Assembly: GCF_000153205.1 (NCBI RefSeq)
Contig: NZ_CH672427.1
Span: forward strand, 606,055-643,756
Origin: Nitrococcus mobilis Nb-231
GTDB lineage: Bacteria > Pseudomonadota > Gammaproteobacteria > Nitrococcales > Nitrococcaceae
Length of the DNA stretch: 37,702 bases
Direction: 5' to 3'
The notes under the pieces: model-generated
Told to the model about the DNA's origin: nothing
The model's database searches: none
The model's input: the letters and a program-made list of their open reading frames with translations, nothing else
Program-made: the position numbers and the translations under genes
Part shown: piece by piece, positions 18,756 to 27,586 of the stretch
How positions within the stretch are numbered: position 1 is the first letter of the stretch
Layout of the letters: each line of letters begins with the position of its first letter

Positions 18756-18996
18756 GGTATCGGGGCTCCGAATAGCGATTTCGTAGGTCATGCTATCGTA
18801 AAGAGCGCGCGGAAGAACCGGCACTTTGTCGTTAATATCGTGCCGGAACGAGATCGCAAAGGCGTGATCGATGGCAACTTCCGCGTGCGTGCACCAACGC
18901 GCGTCACCTGCGATGCGGCCCTTCAATATTATTTATCAGACAATGCCGCGGGCAATATCACTCAGATCGCCAGGTTTCAAGCCCGCAACAACGACC

Positions 18997-19110
18997 TTGA
19001 CAGACATCGGTCACTCCAGTGAATCGGCTTGGAATGACATCAAAGCAGGGGCAGACCAAGCATGGGAGCGCCTCAGTGAGGCGATGGGTCGCGCGCGCTC
19101 ACACTTCTAG
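18997..19110 (+). pseudogene. C-terminal tail of a coiled-coil stress-type protein
   Basis: The last 37 codons of a plus-strand frame read SSESAWNDIKAGADQAWERL then SEAMGRARSHF. Such repeated Trp/Ala helices end many small proteobacterial coiled-coil proteins often found with stress genes. Nothing upstream in this frame (18871-18996) looks like the rest of that family, so the gene is probably truncated or frameshifted. The remaining bases of 18756-19275 hold the gltA promoter side and nothing else I recognise. Confidence 0.45.
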
Positions 19111-19275
19111 ATCAAGCTGGCGTGGCGTCGCCTCGGGCGATGGTTCGCACGCGTCTCGCTCAAAAAAACGAAAGCAAACAGTCGCCGTGAACTACCTTTC
19201 TAATCCAGTGTCAATATAATTGCGTTGACAAACTCAGCGTGAATGGGAAGCATTCCTAATACAAGGAGATTAGTT

Positions 19276-19473
19276 ATGAACTGGGATCAAATCAAAGGCA
19301 ATTGGAAGCAGTTCAAAGGAAAGGCTCAGGTTCAATGGGGCAAACTGACCAATGATGAGCTCGATCAGGTTGATGGCCATAGAGAAGTATTGGTCGGTAA
19401 AATTCAAGAAAAGTATGGGATAAGCAAGGAAGAAGCCGATCGGCAAGTCTCTGATTTCGAGAATAAAGCTTAA
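19276..19473 (+). CDS. CsbD-family stress response protein
   Basis: A 65-residue CsbD/YjbJ-like protein: MNWDQIKGNWKQFKGKAQVQ, WGKLTNDELDQVDG, then GKIQEKYGISKEEADRQV. These abundant small helical proteins are induced by general stress, but their molecular role is not settled. AAGGAG with eight-base spacing sets the ATG at 19276; the in-frame ATG at 19243 lacks such a site. Codon use is more AT-rich than in the flanking housekeeping genes. A strong hairpin lies about 100 bases downstream. Confidence 0.88.
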   Translation: MNWDQIKGNWKQFKGKAQVQWGKLTNDELDQVDGHREVLVGKIQEKYGISKEEADRQVSDFENKA

Positions 19474-19576
19474 TTGGAGTGACCGCATTGCGGATCGTGC
19501 AGGGTAATCGTGACGGAACGTTTGTCCTGCTCGGCTGCAACTTTCATTGCTAGAGACCTAAAAACCACACTTCGCA

Positions 19577-19621
19577 TCGATAGGGGTTGAGGCTGGCATA
19601 TGCCGGCCCCGCCCCTATCGA
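19577..19621. terminator. Strong 45-base hairpin between convergent genes
   Basis: TCGATAGGGG pairs perfectly with CCCCTATCGA, and inside it GGCTGGC pairs with GCCGGCC (one G-T) around ATAT. It sits between csbD (+) and the DUF2254 gene (-), so it may end transcription from both sides, although no clear T-tract follows. It could also be a REP-like element. Confidence 0.5.
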
Positions 19622-19721
19622 AATTCGAACATTGTTTGAAGCCCATATCGAATATTTATAAAACGGTTATAAACTATTGTGAGCCTTGGATGTTGAGATT
19701 ACCCTGATTCTTAGGCGTGAG

Positions 19722-19760
19722 TTATACTACAAAAAAATATATTTATTAAATATAGTATAA
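19722..19760 (-). terminator. AT-rich hairpin at the end of the DUF2254 gene
   Basis: TTATACT at 19722-19728 and AGTATAA at 19754-19760 form inverted arms around an inner ATATTTATTAAATAT symmetry. On the minus strand a run of seven T follows the stop codon. A weak terminator is plausible. Confidence 0.4.
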
Positions 19761-21071
19761 TAATTCATTTTTATCGATTAACCCGTTTATTTTTTCAATT
19801 AGTTTATTTATTTTTTTTCTATCAACATTATTTGTTATCGTCTCTCGTGCATCTTCGATTATTACTCTTAAATAAGCGATTAGGTGATCCGTGTGCTCCC
19901 CATGAATATCGGCGTACAATAATTTATTAAGACATTCCAGTAATCGAGCAAGCACAATAACGTCGGCTTTACCGTATATCCTGATTGGTGATAAATATCT
20001 ATACAGTAGCTCATCAAAGGATATTAAATTTTTAATTACACGCAACCGTCCGTGATCGTCGAATAGATACCCAGCTTCATGTATCTCCATCTGGGCTAAA
20101 TATAGCATGGTTAAAAGATCGATTGCGTGAAGAGCTGTCCCGGGATCGTTTATGCCAGGGCTTAATGCTTTAGCCGCAATCTCTGAAATTTGCTTAAAAC
20201 CATAGATGTAGTGTTCCTCTATATATTCGCCCGGGTAAGTTATAAAACAATCCAGCAGCGCATTTTTTATTGATTTATCATCGGAAACATCTTTGTTTAT
20301 TTTGCACAACGGATAATTTTTTAAAAGGAATTCTCCTTTGGGGATTAAAATATCAATAACAATATCATTATCTTTGGCTAATGCAACAAGCGGCGAATAA
20401 TTTATATTTTGCAAATAACCTTCGGATGCACCAGCAAGAACAAACCATTTTGAAGTGTCTGGTTTTGAATAACCAGGATAAGTTTCAACGTTATTTTTAT
20501 TTTTTTCAATTTGCCGCAAGGTTATAGTGAAAATATTTTTTGTGATATTGTCTACTTGGATTGATTTAGATATTGAATGAATAAAATAGATGAATAAAAT
20601 AAGGCATGCAATGGAAAAAAGAATGCTAAATACAACAGCGATTCCAAGAAGTGCCGAATGGTCATTTGAGTTGCCAAAATATCCCAAAAGAACAGTTGTA
20701 TAAACGATGGTACCTACATAAACCCCAAGAACTAATTGGTGTGATTTTTTACTTAGCAAGCCGGGAATAACTCTTGGAGAAAAGCTGGAAGACGCCTGAT
20801 TTATTACAATCATTACCATCGAAAAACTGAACACGGTTAAACTTATTATCCCGGCGCCTAGTGTGCCTAATATGCTCCTCGCGCTATCGGCATTATGAGC
20901 GATCATAGATGGTATGTTTTGTTTTATAAGAGCGTCAAACCCTAGCCTATCAAAAAATAGTAAAGTAAGTGAGAAATTGAAAAACACCAACGTAATCAGT
21001 GTTGGTAAAAATGCAATACTATTGGTTGCACGAATATAGGCAGTAAGGACTATTTTGTATAACTTGGTCAT
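19746..21071 (-). CDS. DUF2254-family membrane protein
   Basis: A 441-residue membrane protein of unknown function. Hydrophobic segments lie at about residues 18-42, 68-92, 115-135 and 143-168, followed by a soluble C-terminal domain. Family features are FSPRVIPGLLSKKSHQLVLG after the second segment and ALSPGINDPGTALHAID in the soluble part. The coding sequence is strikingly AT-rich, with many AAT, ATA and TTA codons, unlike all neighbours, so recent acquisition is likely. It starts 22 bases after hisC on the same strand and may be read through from it. No clear ribosome binding site precedes the ATG. Confidence 0.85.
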   Translation of the reverse strand: MTKLYKIVLTAYIRATNSIAFLPTLITLVFFNFSLTLLFFDRLGFDALIKQNIPSMIAHNADSARSILGTLGAGIISLTVFSFSMVMIVINQASSSFSPRVIPGLLSKKSHQLVLGVYVGTIVYTTVLLGYFGNSNDHSALLGIAVVFSILFSIACLILFIYFIHSISKSIQVDNITKNIFTITLRQIEKNKNNVETYPGYSKPDTSKWFVLAGASEGYLQNINYSPLVALAKDNDIVIDILIPKGEFLLKNYPLCKINKDVSDDKSIKNALLDCFITYPGEYIEEHYIYGFKQISEIAAKALSPGINDPGTALHAIDLLTMLYLAQMEIHEAGYLFDDHGRLRVIKNLISFDELLYRYLSPIRIYGKADVIVLARLLECLNKLLYADIHGEHTDHLIAYLRVIIEDARETITNNVDRKKINKLIEKINGLIDKNELLYYI

Positions 21072-21093
21072 CGCAATAGGGCGATTCTATCGT

Positions 21094-22176
21094 TTAGCGG
21101 TCGAGCAAGTCGTGTAAGGCATCCAGCAGGGTTTCGTTCTCCGGCGGTGTCCCGACCGTAATCCGTAGCTGATCATCAAGCCGAGGTTGATCGAAATGGC
21201 GTACAAAAATTGCACGGGCTTTCAAGGCTTGATATAGCGCACTCGCGCCGCCGCCGAGCGTATCCGGTACTCGGGCAAGCAAAAAATTGGACTCGCTCGG
21301 CACGCAGGCGAGTCCTAACTTGTCGAGCGTTGCCGCCAAGCGTGCCCGTTCCCCACGCACTGCTTCCCAGGTTTGTGCCGCATACTCACGGTGGGCGAGG
21401 GCAGCCAAGCCAACGTATTGCGCTATAACATCGAGGTTGTAACTGTCCCGGGTCTTGGTGGCGATGGGATCGATCAGGCCAGCTGCACCGATACCGTAGC
21501 CAAGCCGCAGGCCGGCAAGGGAGTATCCTTTGCTGAATGTGCGCAAAACGAGCAAATTATCGTGCTCGTGAATCAGTGCGATTAGGTCATGGCCACACGC
21601 CGGGTCGACAAAATCCACGTAAGCCTCATCGACGAGCAGCACACCCTGCAACGCCCGGGCAATGCTTGAGATTGTCTCAACGTCGAGCAGAGTACCCGAG
21701 GGCGCGTGTGGGTTTACCAAGAAGGTGAGATTGACTCCCGCCCGGTTTAGCTGGGTAGCAAAGTCAGAGGGCGGTCGCCAGGCCTCATCCAGCGGGACGC
21801 GCACGATCGGCGAGCCGTTAATGGCGGCGAGGACGGGGTAGAGGCTGTAGCTGGGATGGGCGATGCCGATGGGTTCGCCAGGCTCGACGAACGTAGTGAT
21901 GGCGAGTCGGAGCAACTCATCGCCACCGTTGGTCGTGACGATATTTTGCGCGGTTACGTTGTGCAGCGCGGCCGCGGCTTCACGCAAGGCCGCGCTTGTA
22001 GGAGGGGGGTACCGCCTAAGATGCTCGCCGGTGATGGCCTGTAAGGAGGCCAACACGGGTTCAGGGGGCGGATAAGGGTTCTCGTTGGTATTGAGCTTGA
22101 CCGCCTGTAGATTATCTGGCTGCTCACCGGGTGTGTAACCGCTCATCCGGCGGATGTTGTCGCGTTCATAACTCAT
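21094..22176 (-). CDS. hisC: Histidinol-phosphate aminotransferase
   Basis: It transfers the amino group from glutamate to imidazole-acetol phosphate in histidine synthesis; some members also act on aromatic keto acids. The 360-residue class II aminotransferase shows KLNTNENPYPPPEP near the start, NGGDELLRL, the PLP region VDEAYVDF with D183 and Y186, and the Schiff-base lysine K216 in TFSKGYSLAGLRLGYG. The C-terminus has SNFLLARV and ITVGTPPENE. The ATG at 22176 gives the usual MSYERDNIR opening. It is separate from any other his gene here, so it may be one of several paralogues. Confidence 0.94.
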   Translation of the reverse strand: MSYERDNIRRMSGYTPGEQPDNLQAVKLNTNENPYPPPEPVLASLQAITGEHLRRYPPPTSAALREAAAALHNVTAQNIVTTNGGDELLRLAITTFVEPGEPIGIAHPSYSLYPVLAAINGSPIVRVPLDEAWRPPSDFATQLNRAGVNLTFLVNPHAPSGTLLDVETISSIARALQGVLLVDEAYVDFVDPACGHDLIALIHEHDNLLVLRTFSKGYSLAGLRLGYGIGAAGLIDPIATKTRDSYNLDVIAQYVGLAALAHREYAAQTWEAVRGERARLAATLDKLGLACVPSESNFLLARVPDTLGGGASALYQALKARAIFVRHFDQPRLDDQLRITVGTPPENETLLDALHDLLDR

Positions 22177-22334
22177 GATTGATGCTCTCGGCGCTCAACG
22201 AAGCCTTATGTTAGTTTGCCTTCGCGATTCCGTCAGCGGGTGTTTTCGGCGGTGCTGGGCCAAAGCGCTATATAGCGCCGATGCGAGCGGTCAATTTTAC
22301 CCGGCAAGGACAGGCGCGCGGTGCCAGTCGAGCA

Positions 22335-22772
22335 TCAGGTTTCGCTGCCTTTGTTGCGTAGCTGAGCGAGTGCCTCTGGAGGCAGGCTTGCCGCATAAGA
22401 CCACCCTGGATTGATCACCAGACCCATGCCGTCAGTGGCGTTGGCAACAATCCAACTGAATTCCACTTCGTATGGAAAGGCGAAATCCGGGAACTCTTTG
22501 ACTATGGGCGGAACCCGATCGGAGTGAGTGAACATTGCAAGCATCGGGGTTTTTTCGGGACCTTCGAGAACCAGGGGCTGTATGTTCCGCTCATCGTCTT
22601 CATCATTATCGCTCTTTTCCGATTGACTGAGCAGGATAAACACCTCGGCATCGATCAGTTGATGCAGAAATTCGGCGGTGTCGGTCTCGCCATTTTGGGC
22701 GGCCACCAAGACTTTCTCCAGATCGTTGGCTGGCTCTAGCTCGGCGACCGGGACGGAGGACTGCTCGGACAT
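22335..22772 (-). CDS. SseB N-terminal domain protein
   Basis: A 145-residue soluble protein of the SseB family, known in E. coli for enhanced serine sensitivity; the biochemical role is unclear. Features are NDLEKVLVAAQNGETDTAEF, a strand with EVFILLSQ, an acidic insert rich in Asp/Glu/Asn, MLAMFTHSDRVPP, and the closing GLVINPGWSYAASLPPEAL. The start at 22772 has GGAG upstream; the frame is open to 22934. It is divergent from the antiporter gene, so 22773-23022 probably holds both promoters. Confidence 0.8.
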   Translation of the reverse strand: MSEQSSVPVAELEPANDLEKVLVAAQNGETDTAEFLHQLIDAEVFILLSQSEKSDNDEDDERNIQPLVLEGPEKTPMLAMFTHSDRVPPIVKEFPDFAFPYEVEFSWIVANATDGMGLVINPGWSYAASLPPEALAQLRNKGSET

Positions 22773-23022
22773 GACAAGGCTCCGGTTTGGCGTGTTTCCT
22801 TTACAGGGTCTCACATCCGCCGGTGAGTATAAAATACAATCCTGACTACCTGCCTTTTCCGTGGCGAATCTGCTGCCGATTCGGAGTAAATTGCGGTATT
22901 TTGCGCGCCATGCGGGCAACCGAGCCGCTGGCATTCAAACAATCGCAAGCCCGCATCGGCTGGCCGGCAACGCGGTTAAGCGGATGGTGTGTCGGACCTG
23001 TAAACGCTATGGAGAGGATGCG

Positions 23023-24834
23023 ATGAGTGGACAGCCGAGCGTACTACTTGTCGGCATCGGTGTACTGAGCGTGCTCTCGCAGTGGCTCGCCTGGCAAGTC
23101 CGACTGCCGGCGATCCTTTTCTTGCTCGCCGCGGGGTTGTTGATAGGACCGACTGCGGGGTGGCTGGTACCCGATGAGTTCTTTGGTCCGCTTCTGTTCC
23201 CGCTGATATCCCTCGCGGTAGCGGTCATTTTGTTCGAAGGCGGTCTCACCCTCCGGCTGGAGGAAATTCGTGGACTCGAGGCCCCCGTTCGTCGCCTGCT
23301 GACAGTCGGTGTGTTGATCACCTGGTGTATCAGCGCGGTCGCGGCATGGCTGTTCGTGTCCTTGAGCTGGGATTTGGCCGTGCTGTTCGGTGCCATCACG
23401 GTGGTCACCGGCCCTACGGTTATCCTCCCTATGCTGCGCACGATTCGACCGAGCGCCCGCGTGGCGAGCGTATTGCGTTGGGAAGGCATCGTCATTGACC
23501 CGATCGGGGCATTACTCGCCGTGCTGGTATTCGACTTCGTGGCCTCGAGCGGGGGTGCACAAGCCCTACCCGAGACTTTGCTTAGCTTCGCGCTAATCGT
23601 GGTAATTGGGCTTCTGTTCGGTGTCGTCGCCGGCTATTTATGGGGCCTGATTCTACGTAACTATTGGCTGGCTGATTATCTGCATAATATCGCTACGCTG
23701 GTCGCCGTTTTCGTGGTCGCCACGCTTGCCAACCAAGCCCGTGCCGAGTCCGGGTTGCTCGCCGTGACCGTCATGGGCATATGGCTCGGTAACATGCGCG
23801 GCATACCGTTGGAAGGGATTCTCAACTTTAAGGAGAGCCTAAGCCTTCTGCTGATTTCCGGGCTATTTATCATCCTTGCCGCCCGTATCGAACCCGAACG
23901 GCTGCTCGAATTGGGTTGGGGTGCGCTGTTGCTGCTGCTCTCTCTGCAACTCATTGCACGGCCGTTGACCGTTACATTGGCCACTCTGGGAAGCCCGCTG
24001 ACGTGGCGTGAGCGGGTCTTGTTGAGCTGGATTGCTCCACGTGGAATCGTAGCCGCGGCCGTATCTGCGGTGTTCGCCATGCACTTGGCCGAGGCGGGCC
24101 ACCCGCAGGCCTCGTTGTTAGTGCCGCTCACGTTTTTCGTGATCTTGGCTACCGTCGTGTTGCAAAGCGCGACCGCCCGGGCGTTGGCCTGCGTGCTCGG
24201 CGTCGTCGAGCCGCCCCCACGCGGCGTGCTCATCGTCGGCGCCAACCCCATCGGACGTGCCTTGGGCGAAGCACTGCAGGCGCTCGATTTTCCTGTGTTG
24301 CTGGTAGATACCAATTGGGACAACTTGCAGGTGGCGCGCATGCAGGGCCTACCGGTCTATTACGGCAACCCAACCTCCGAACACGCGGAGCGGCACTTGA
24401 GTCTGGCCGGCCTAGGCCAGATGCTGGCCGTTTCGCCGCGTTCCGATCTGAATCGACTGGCGAGTTTGCATTTCGCCAAGGAGTTCGGGCGCAATGCGGT
24501 CTTCCAATTGCCGCCGGGGGAGGGGGTACTCTGCTCCGCAGAGGTTCGGCATCACCACAGCCAAGACAATCTACTCTTCGACCCCGAGGCGACTTACGCT
24601 AAGCTGGCGAGCCGGCTCGGCCGGGGTGGCAAGATACGCGCAACGCAGTTGAGCAAGCAGTTCGGCTGGGAGGAATATCGCCGTGCCCATGCCGAGCTGA
24701 TCTTGCTGCTCGCCGTCGATCCGGGCGGGCGGTTACATGTCAACCAAGCCGCCAAAGCGCTCGCACTTCAGGCCGGCTGGACGGCGCTGAGCCTTGTTGC
24801 CGCCGACGAGCGCGTCACGAAAGCAAAGGCCTGA
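23023..24834 (+). CDS. CPA1-family Na+(K+)/H+ antiporter with TrkA-N domain
   Basis: A secondary transporter of the inner membrane that exchanges Na+ or K+ for protons. The 603-residue protein has about 12 hydrophobic segments over residues 5-395. The core shows FEGGLTLRLEE, VVTGPTVILPML near 127-137, EGIVIDPIGALLAVLV near 154-168 with the acidic transport residue, and SWIAPRGIVAAAVSAVFA. Residues about 399-500 form a TrkA-N nucleotide-binding domain (VLIVGANPIGRALGEAL, VLLVDTNWDNL, YYGNPTSE), followed by a small C-terminal domain. GGAGAGG before the ATG at 23023 fixes the start. The TrkA-N part suggests gating by NAD(H) or a nucleotide, known for related proteins. It is followed by the phosphodiesterase gene. 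Confidence 0.9.
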   Translation: MSGQPSVLLVGIGVLSVLSQWLAWQVRLPAILFLLAAGLLIGPTAGWLVPDEFFGPLLFPLISLAVAVILFEGGLTLRLEEIRGLEAPVRRLLTVGVLITWCISAVAAWLFVSLSWDLAVLFGAITVVTGPTVILPMLRTIRPSARVASVLRWEGIVIDPIGALLAVLVFDFVASSGGAQALPETLLSFALIVVIGLLFGVVAGYLWGLILRNYWLADYLHNIATLVAVFVVATLANQARAESGLLAVTVMGIWLGNMRGIPLEGILNFKESLSLLLISGLFIILAARIEPERLLELGWGALLLLLSLQLIARPLTVTLATLGSPLTWRERVLLSWIAPRGIVAAAVSAVFAMHLAEAGHPQASLLVPLTFFVILATVVLQSATARALACVLGVVEPPPRGVLIVGANPIGRALGEALQALDFPVLLVDTNWDNLQVARMQGLPVYYGNPTSEHAERHLSLAGLGQMLAVSPRSDLNRLASLHFAKEFGRNAVFQLPPGEGVLCSAEVRHHHSQDNLLFDPEATYAKLASRLGRGGKIRATQLSKQFGWEEYRRAHAELILLLAVDPGGRLHVNQAAKALALQAGWTALSLVAADERVTKAKA

Positions 24835-24909
24835 TCGTATGTCCGACCGGGCCGGCGTAGCGTCTTCGGGTGGCTTTGCGTATAGCACCCGGCAACGGAG
24901 CGAAGCGTG

Positions 24910-25680
24910 ATGATTGCGGCACGCATAATCGGCCATCGCGGCGCAAGCAGTTTGGCACCGGAGAACACTTTGGCGGCAATTCGAGCGGGCGCCAACGCGG
25001 GCGTGCTTTGGGTGGAGATCGATGTCCGGCTGCTGGGCGATGGAACCGCTGTGGTCCATCATGACAAGACTGTAGACCGTTGTACCGATGGGACGGGCTT
25101 GCTGTCCCATTATGACCGGATGAGTATACGTCGGCTCGATGCTGGCCGCTGGTTTGGCGATGAGTTCGCCGGCGAGCGCATTCCACTGCTCCCCGAAGCA
25201 TTGGCTCTGATTCGCGACCTCGGGCTCGGTGTCAATCTGGAGCTCAAAGCGACCAGCCGCTCGGCGGCTCGGCGGCTCGGGGCCGTGGTCGTCGGTGAAC
25301 TGACAACAGCCGTCCTGCCCTGGGAAGGGGTCTTGGTCTCCTCGTTCGAGCCGGCCGCCTTGGAGGCCAGTCGAAAGCAGGCACGGTCGCTCCTCATCGG
25401 CTGTATATGGTCACGATTGCCGCGCGATTGGCGCCAGCAGGCGGCCACTTTAGGAGCGGTCAGCATTCATTGCAACTGGCGGTACCTAACGGAACGAACG
25501 GCGCATGCCGTCAAGGCAGCCGGCTTTGAGCTGTACTGCTATACCGTCAACAACTCCAGCGCATTTTTGCCGTATTGGGAGTGGGGCGTCGATGGCATTT
25601 TTACCGACCGCCCACAAGATTTCCTGGTCAGTGGTCCCCCCACCAATGGGGTTGGAGTAGGGCCTGTCGGCAGGCCCTAA
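24910..25680 (+). CDS. ugpQ: Glycerophosphodiester phosphodiesterase
   Basis: It hydrolyses glycerophosphodiesters from phospholipid turnover to glycerol-3-phosphate and an alcohol. The cytoplasmic TIM-barrel protein of about 256 residues has IGHRGASSLAPENTLAA with the catalytic His and Arg, EIDVRLLGDGTAVVHHD with the metal-binding Glu/Asp and second His, LGVNLELKA, and a final FTDRPQDFL. No signal peptide is seen, which favours the cytoplasmic UgpQ type. A GTG at 24907 directly precedes the ATG at 24910; either may start translation after GGAG. It follows the antiporter by 75 bases on the same strand. Confidence 0.92.
   Translation: MIAARIIGHRGASSLAPENTLAAIRAGANAGVLWVEIDVRLLGDGTAVVHHDKTVDRCTDGTGLLSHYDRMSIRRLDAGRWFGDEFAGERIPLLPEALALIRDLGLGVNLELKATSRSAARRLGAVVVGELTTAVLPWEGVLVSSFEPAALEASRKQARSLLIGCIWSRLPRDWRQQAATLGAVSIHCNWRYLTERTAHAVKAAGFELYCYTVNNSSAFLPYWEWGVDGIFTDRPQDFLVSGPPTNGVGVGPVGRP
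25659..25678. terminator. Hairpin across the end of ugpQ
   Basis: AGGGCCTG and CAGGCCCT form a perfect eight-base-pair stem with a TCGG loop, overlapping the last codons of ugpQ between two convergent genes. The missing T-tract leaves termination uncertain. Confidence 0.35.
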
Positions 25681-25763
25681 CGGCCGACGTGGAAACCGCA
25701 TCCGAGGGTCTCGATCGTGAAAGAGGGGTTTCCTTGGCGTGGATTGCCATGGCTACTAACGGC

Positions 25764-26429
25764 TTACTTTTCGAAGATGAGGCTCTCAGGGGTTGCTCCC
25801 AAAGCTTGGAGAGCCTCGTTGATCTCACGGGTAAACGGCCGGGGACCGCAGACGTAGAAATGCTGGCCGAAATCGCTGACGTGCTCGGCCAAAAATGCCT
25901 GGTCGATCCGTCGGTTCAGATAGCCCGGCCGGCTCTCACGGGTGCAGGTGAAAATGCATTGATCGCCTAGATAGGAACGCAGCTCGTGCTCTTCGATGAC
26001 ATCGTTGGGGGTGCGGTTGGAAAAAAGCAGCTTATGCCCGTCGAGCTTCTCTTCGGTAGCCAAGGTCCTTAAGTGAGCGAGAAATGGCGTGATGCCGGCG
26101 CCACCGGCGATGAAAACGCCCGGGCCCTGGTAAAGGATGGTGCCGAAGGGGTCGCCGATCTGTAGTGTATCGCCGGGGCGCAGCGAGCGTATCTGTCGGG
26201 TTACTCCGTCGTGGTCCTCGTAGATTTTGATGGTGAACTCGAGAACGCCATCCTCCTGTAAGGAGGTGGGCGTAAAGGGCCGCCCCTTTTTCTCCCAGCC
26301 GGCCTTGGTCAGCATCAGCCTTACTCCTTGGCCAGGCGCGCAATCGAATCCTTCGGGCCGCGTGGTGGTCAGGCGCAGCACATCATGAGTGACACAGCCG
26401 CTGCGCAGCAGGGTGACGGTATGGGCCAT
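25764..26429 (-). CDS. Ferredoxin/flavodoxin-NAD(P)H reductase-like flavoprotein
   Basis: A 221-residue FAD and NAD(P)H binding oxidoreductase. The N-terminal beta-barrel has GRPFTPTS at about 49-56 and RSLRPGDTLQIGDPFG, the FAD-binding signatures. The C-terminal Rossmann part has FIAGGAGITPFLAHLR at 106-121 and YVCGPRPF near 193. There is no 2Fe-2S domain, so electrons must pass to a separate partner. AGGAGG with good spacing decides the ATG at 26429. The partner and physiological role cannot be read from the neighbours: ugpQ converges with it and a slipin diverges. Confidence 0.85.
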   Translation of the reverse strand: MAHTVTLLRSGCVTHDVLRLTTTRPEGFDCAPGQGVRLMLTKAGWEKKGRPFTPTSLQEDGVLEFTIKIYEDHDGVTRQIRSLRPGDTLQIGDPFGTILYQGPGVFIAGGAGITPFLAHLRTLATEEKLDGHKLLFSNRTPNDVIEEHELRSYLGDQCIFTCTRESRPGYLNRRIDQAFLAEHVSDFGQHFYVCGPRPFTREINEALQALGATPESLIFEK

Positions 26430-26759
26430 GATCGCCTCCTCAGTTTTGTTATATCGAAAAAAATAGTCTAACCGATACGCAATGATGGTGCGTCGACGAA
26501 ACTTATGCGGGCAGAATAGATTGTGCCGTTCGCGGGCGTCGTACGTTCGTTTGGCTGCCACCGGGGCACGGGATGCCTGCAGCGCTACCAAGAGGACCGC
26601 GGTGGCAAGCGCCGGGGCAGTGCAGTGCTTACGTTATCGGCGTTTGGGGTGAATTCGAGTTTCCCATCAGACCGAAAGGACGGCTATGCTTATCGATGTG
26701 GGATAACTATAGGGATCCCCGCAGGCTCGTGAGTACAAGAACAACGCAAGGAGGGCCGC
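26430..26759. other. Divergent intergenic region
   Basis: These 330 bases separate the flavoprotein and slipin genes and should carry both promoters. I see an AT-rich stretch at 26445-26470 but no operator, repeat or credible gene. Confidence 0.5.
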
Positions 26760-27530
26760 ATGGCCATACCGCTGCTCGTTGTCATTGGCGTCATCGTCGC
26801 GCTCATCATCGCCTCTTTCCGAGTGTTTCGCGAGTACGAGCGAGGCGTGATCTTTCTGCTCGGTCGTTTCTGGAAGGTGAAAGGGCCGGGGCTGCGCCTG
26901 GTAGTTCCGCTCATTCAGCAGTCGGTCAAGATCGATCTGCGACTGATCACCATGGATGTTCCGACCCAGGACGTGATTTCCAAGGACAACGTGTCCGTAA
27001 AGGTCAACGCCGTGCTTTATTTCCGAGTCGTCGATCCGGAACGGGTGGTTATCCAAGTCGAGAATTATTTCATGGCGACCAACCAGTTGGCCCAGACTAC
27101 GCTGCGTTCAGTACTCGGGCAGCATGATCTCGACGAGATGCTCTCCGCACGCGAGAAGCTCAACCACAACATCCAGTCCATTCTCGACGAGCACACGGAA
27201 GCGTGGGGCATCAAGGTGGCCAATGTCGAAATCAAACACGTCGATCTCGACGAATCCATGGTCCGCGCCATCGCCCGTCAAGCCGAAGCCGAGCGGGAGC
27301 GTCGGGCCAAGGTCATTCACGCCGAGGGCGAATACCAGGCCGCGGCCCAGTTAGTGGCGGCAGCCAAGCGCATTGCCACCCAGCCCGAGGCGCTGCAGTT
27401 GCGCTACCTACAGACGCTGGCCGATATCTCCAATCAGAGCAAAAGCATCGTTATCCCGATTCCCTTGGAGATTTTCCGCCTGCTGGGAGGCCAGGAATCG
27501 ACGCACACGGCGCCAACCAAACCCTCATAG
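26760..27530 (+). CDS. Slipin (stomatin/prohibitin-like SPFH protein)
   Basis: A membrane-anchored scaffold protein that forms oligomers in the inner membrane. The 256-residue protein has one N-terminal hydrophobic segment (residues 3-20), then the SPFH domain: [75 protein letters not shown] helical coiled-coil tail is rich in Ala, Glu and Arg ([15 protein letters not shown]). AAGGAGGG directly before the ATG is a strong ribosome site. The partner protease NfeD, often encoded next to slipins, is absent here. xerD follows 56 bases later. Confidence 0.92.
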   Translation: MAIPLLVVIGVIVALIIASFRVFREYERGVIFLLGRFWKVKGPGLRLVVPLIQQSVKIDLRLITMDVPTQDVISKDNVSVKVNAVLYFRVVDPERVVIQVENYFMATNQLAQTTLRSVLGQHDLDEMLSAREKLNHNIQSILDEHTEAWGIKVANVEIKHVDLDESMVRAIARQAEAERERRAKVIHAEGEYQAAAQLVAAAKRIATQPEALQLRYLQTLADISNQSKSIVIPIPLEIFRLLGGQESTHTAPTKPS

Positions 27531-27586
27531 GTAGAGTAGACTCCGTCGCCGCCTACCAAGGTGGCGCTGTGCTGGCCTTCGAAGTC

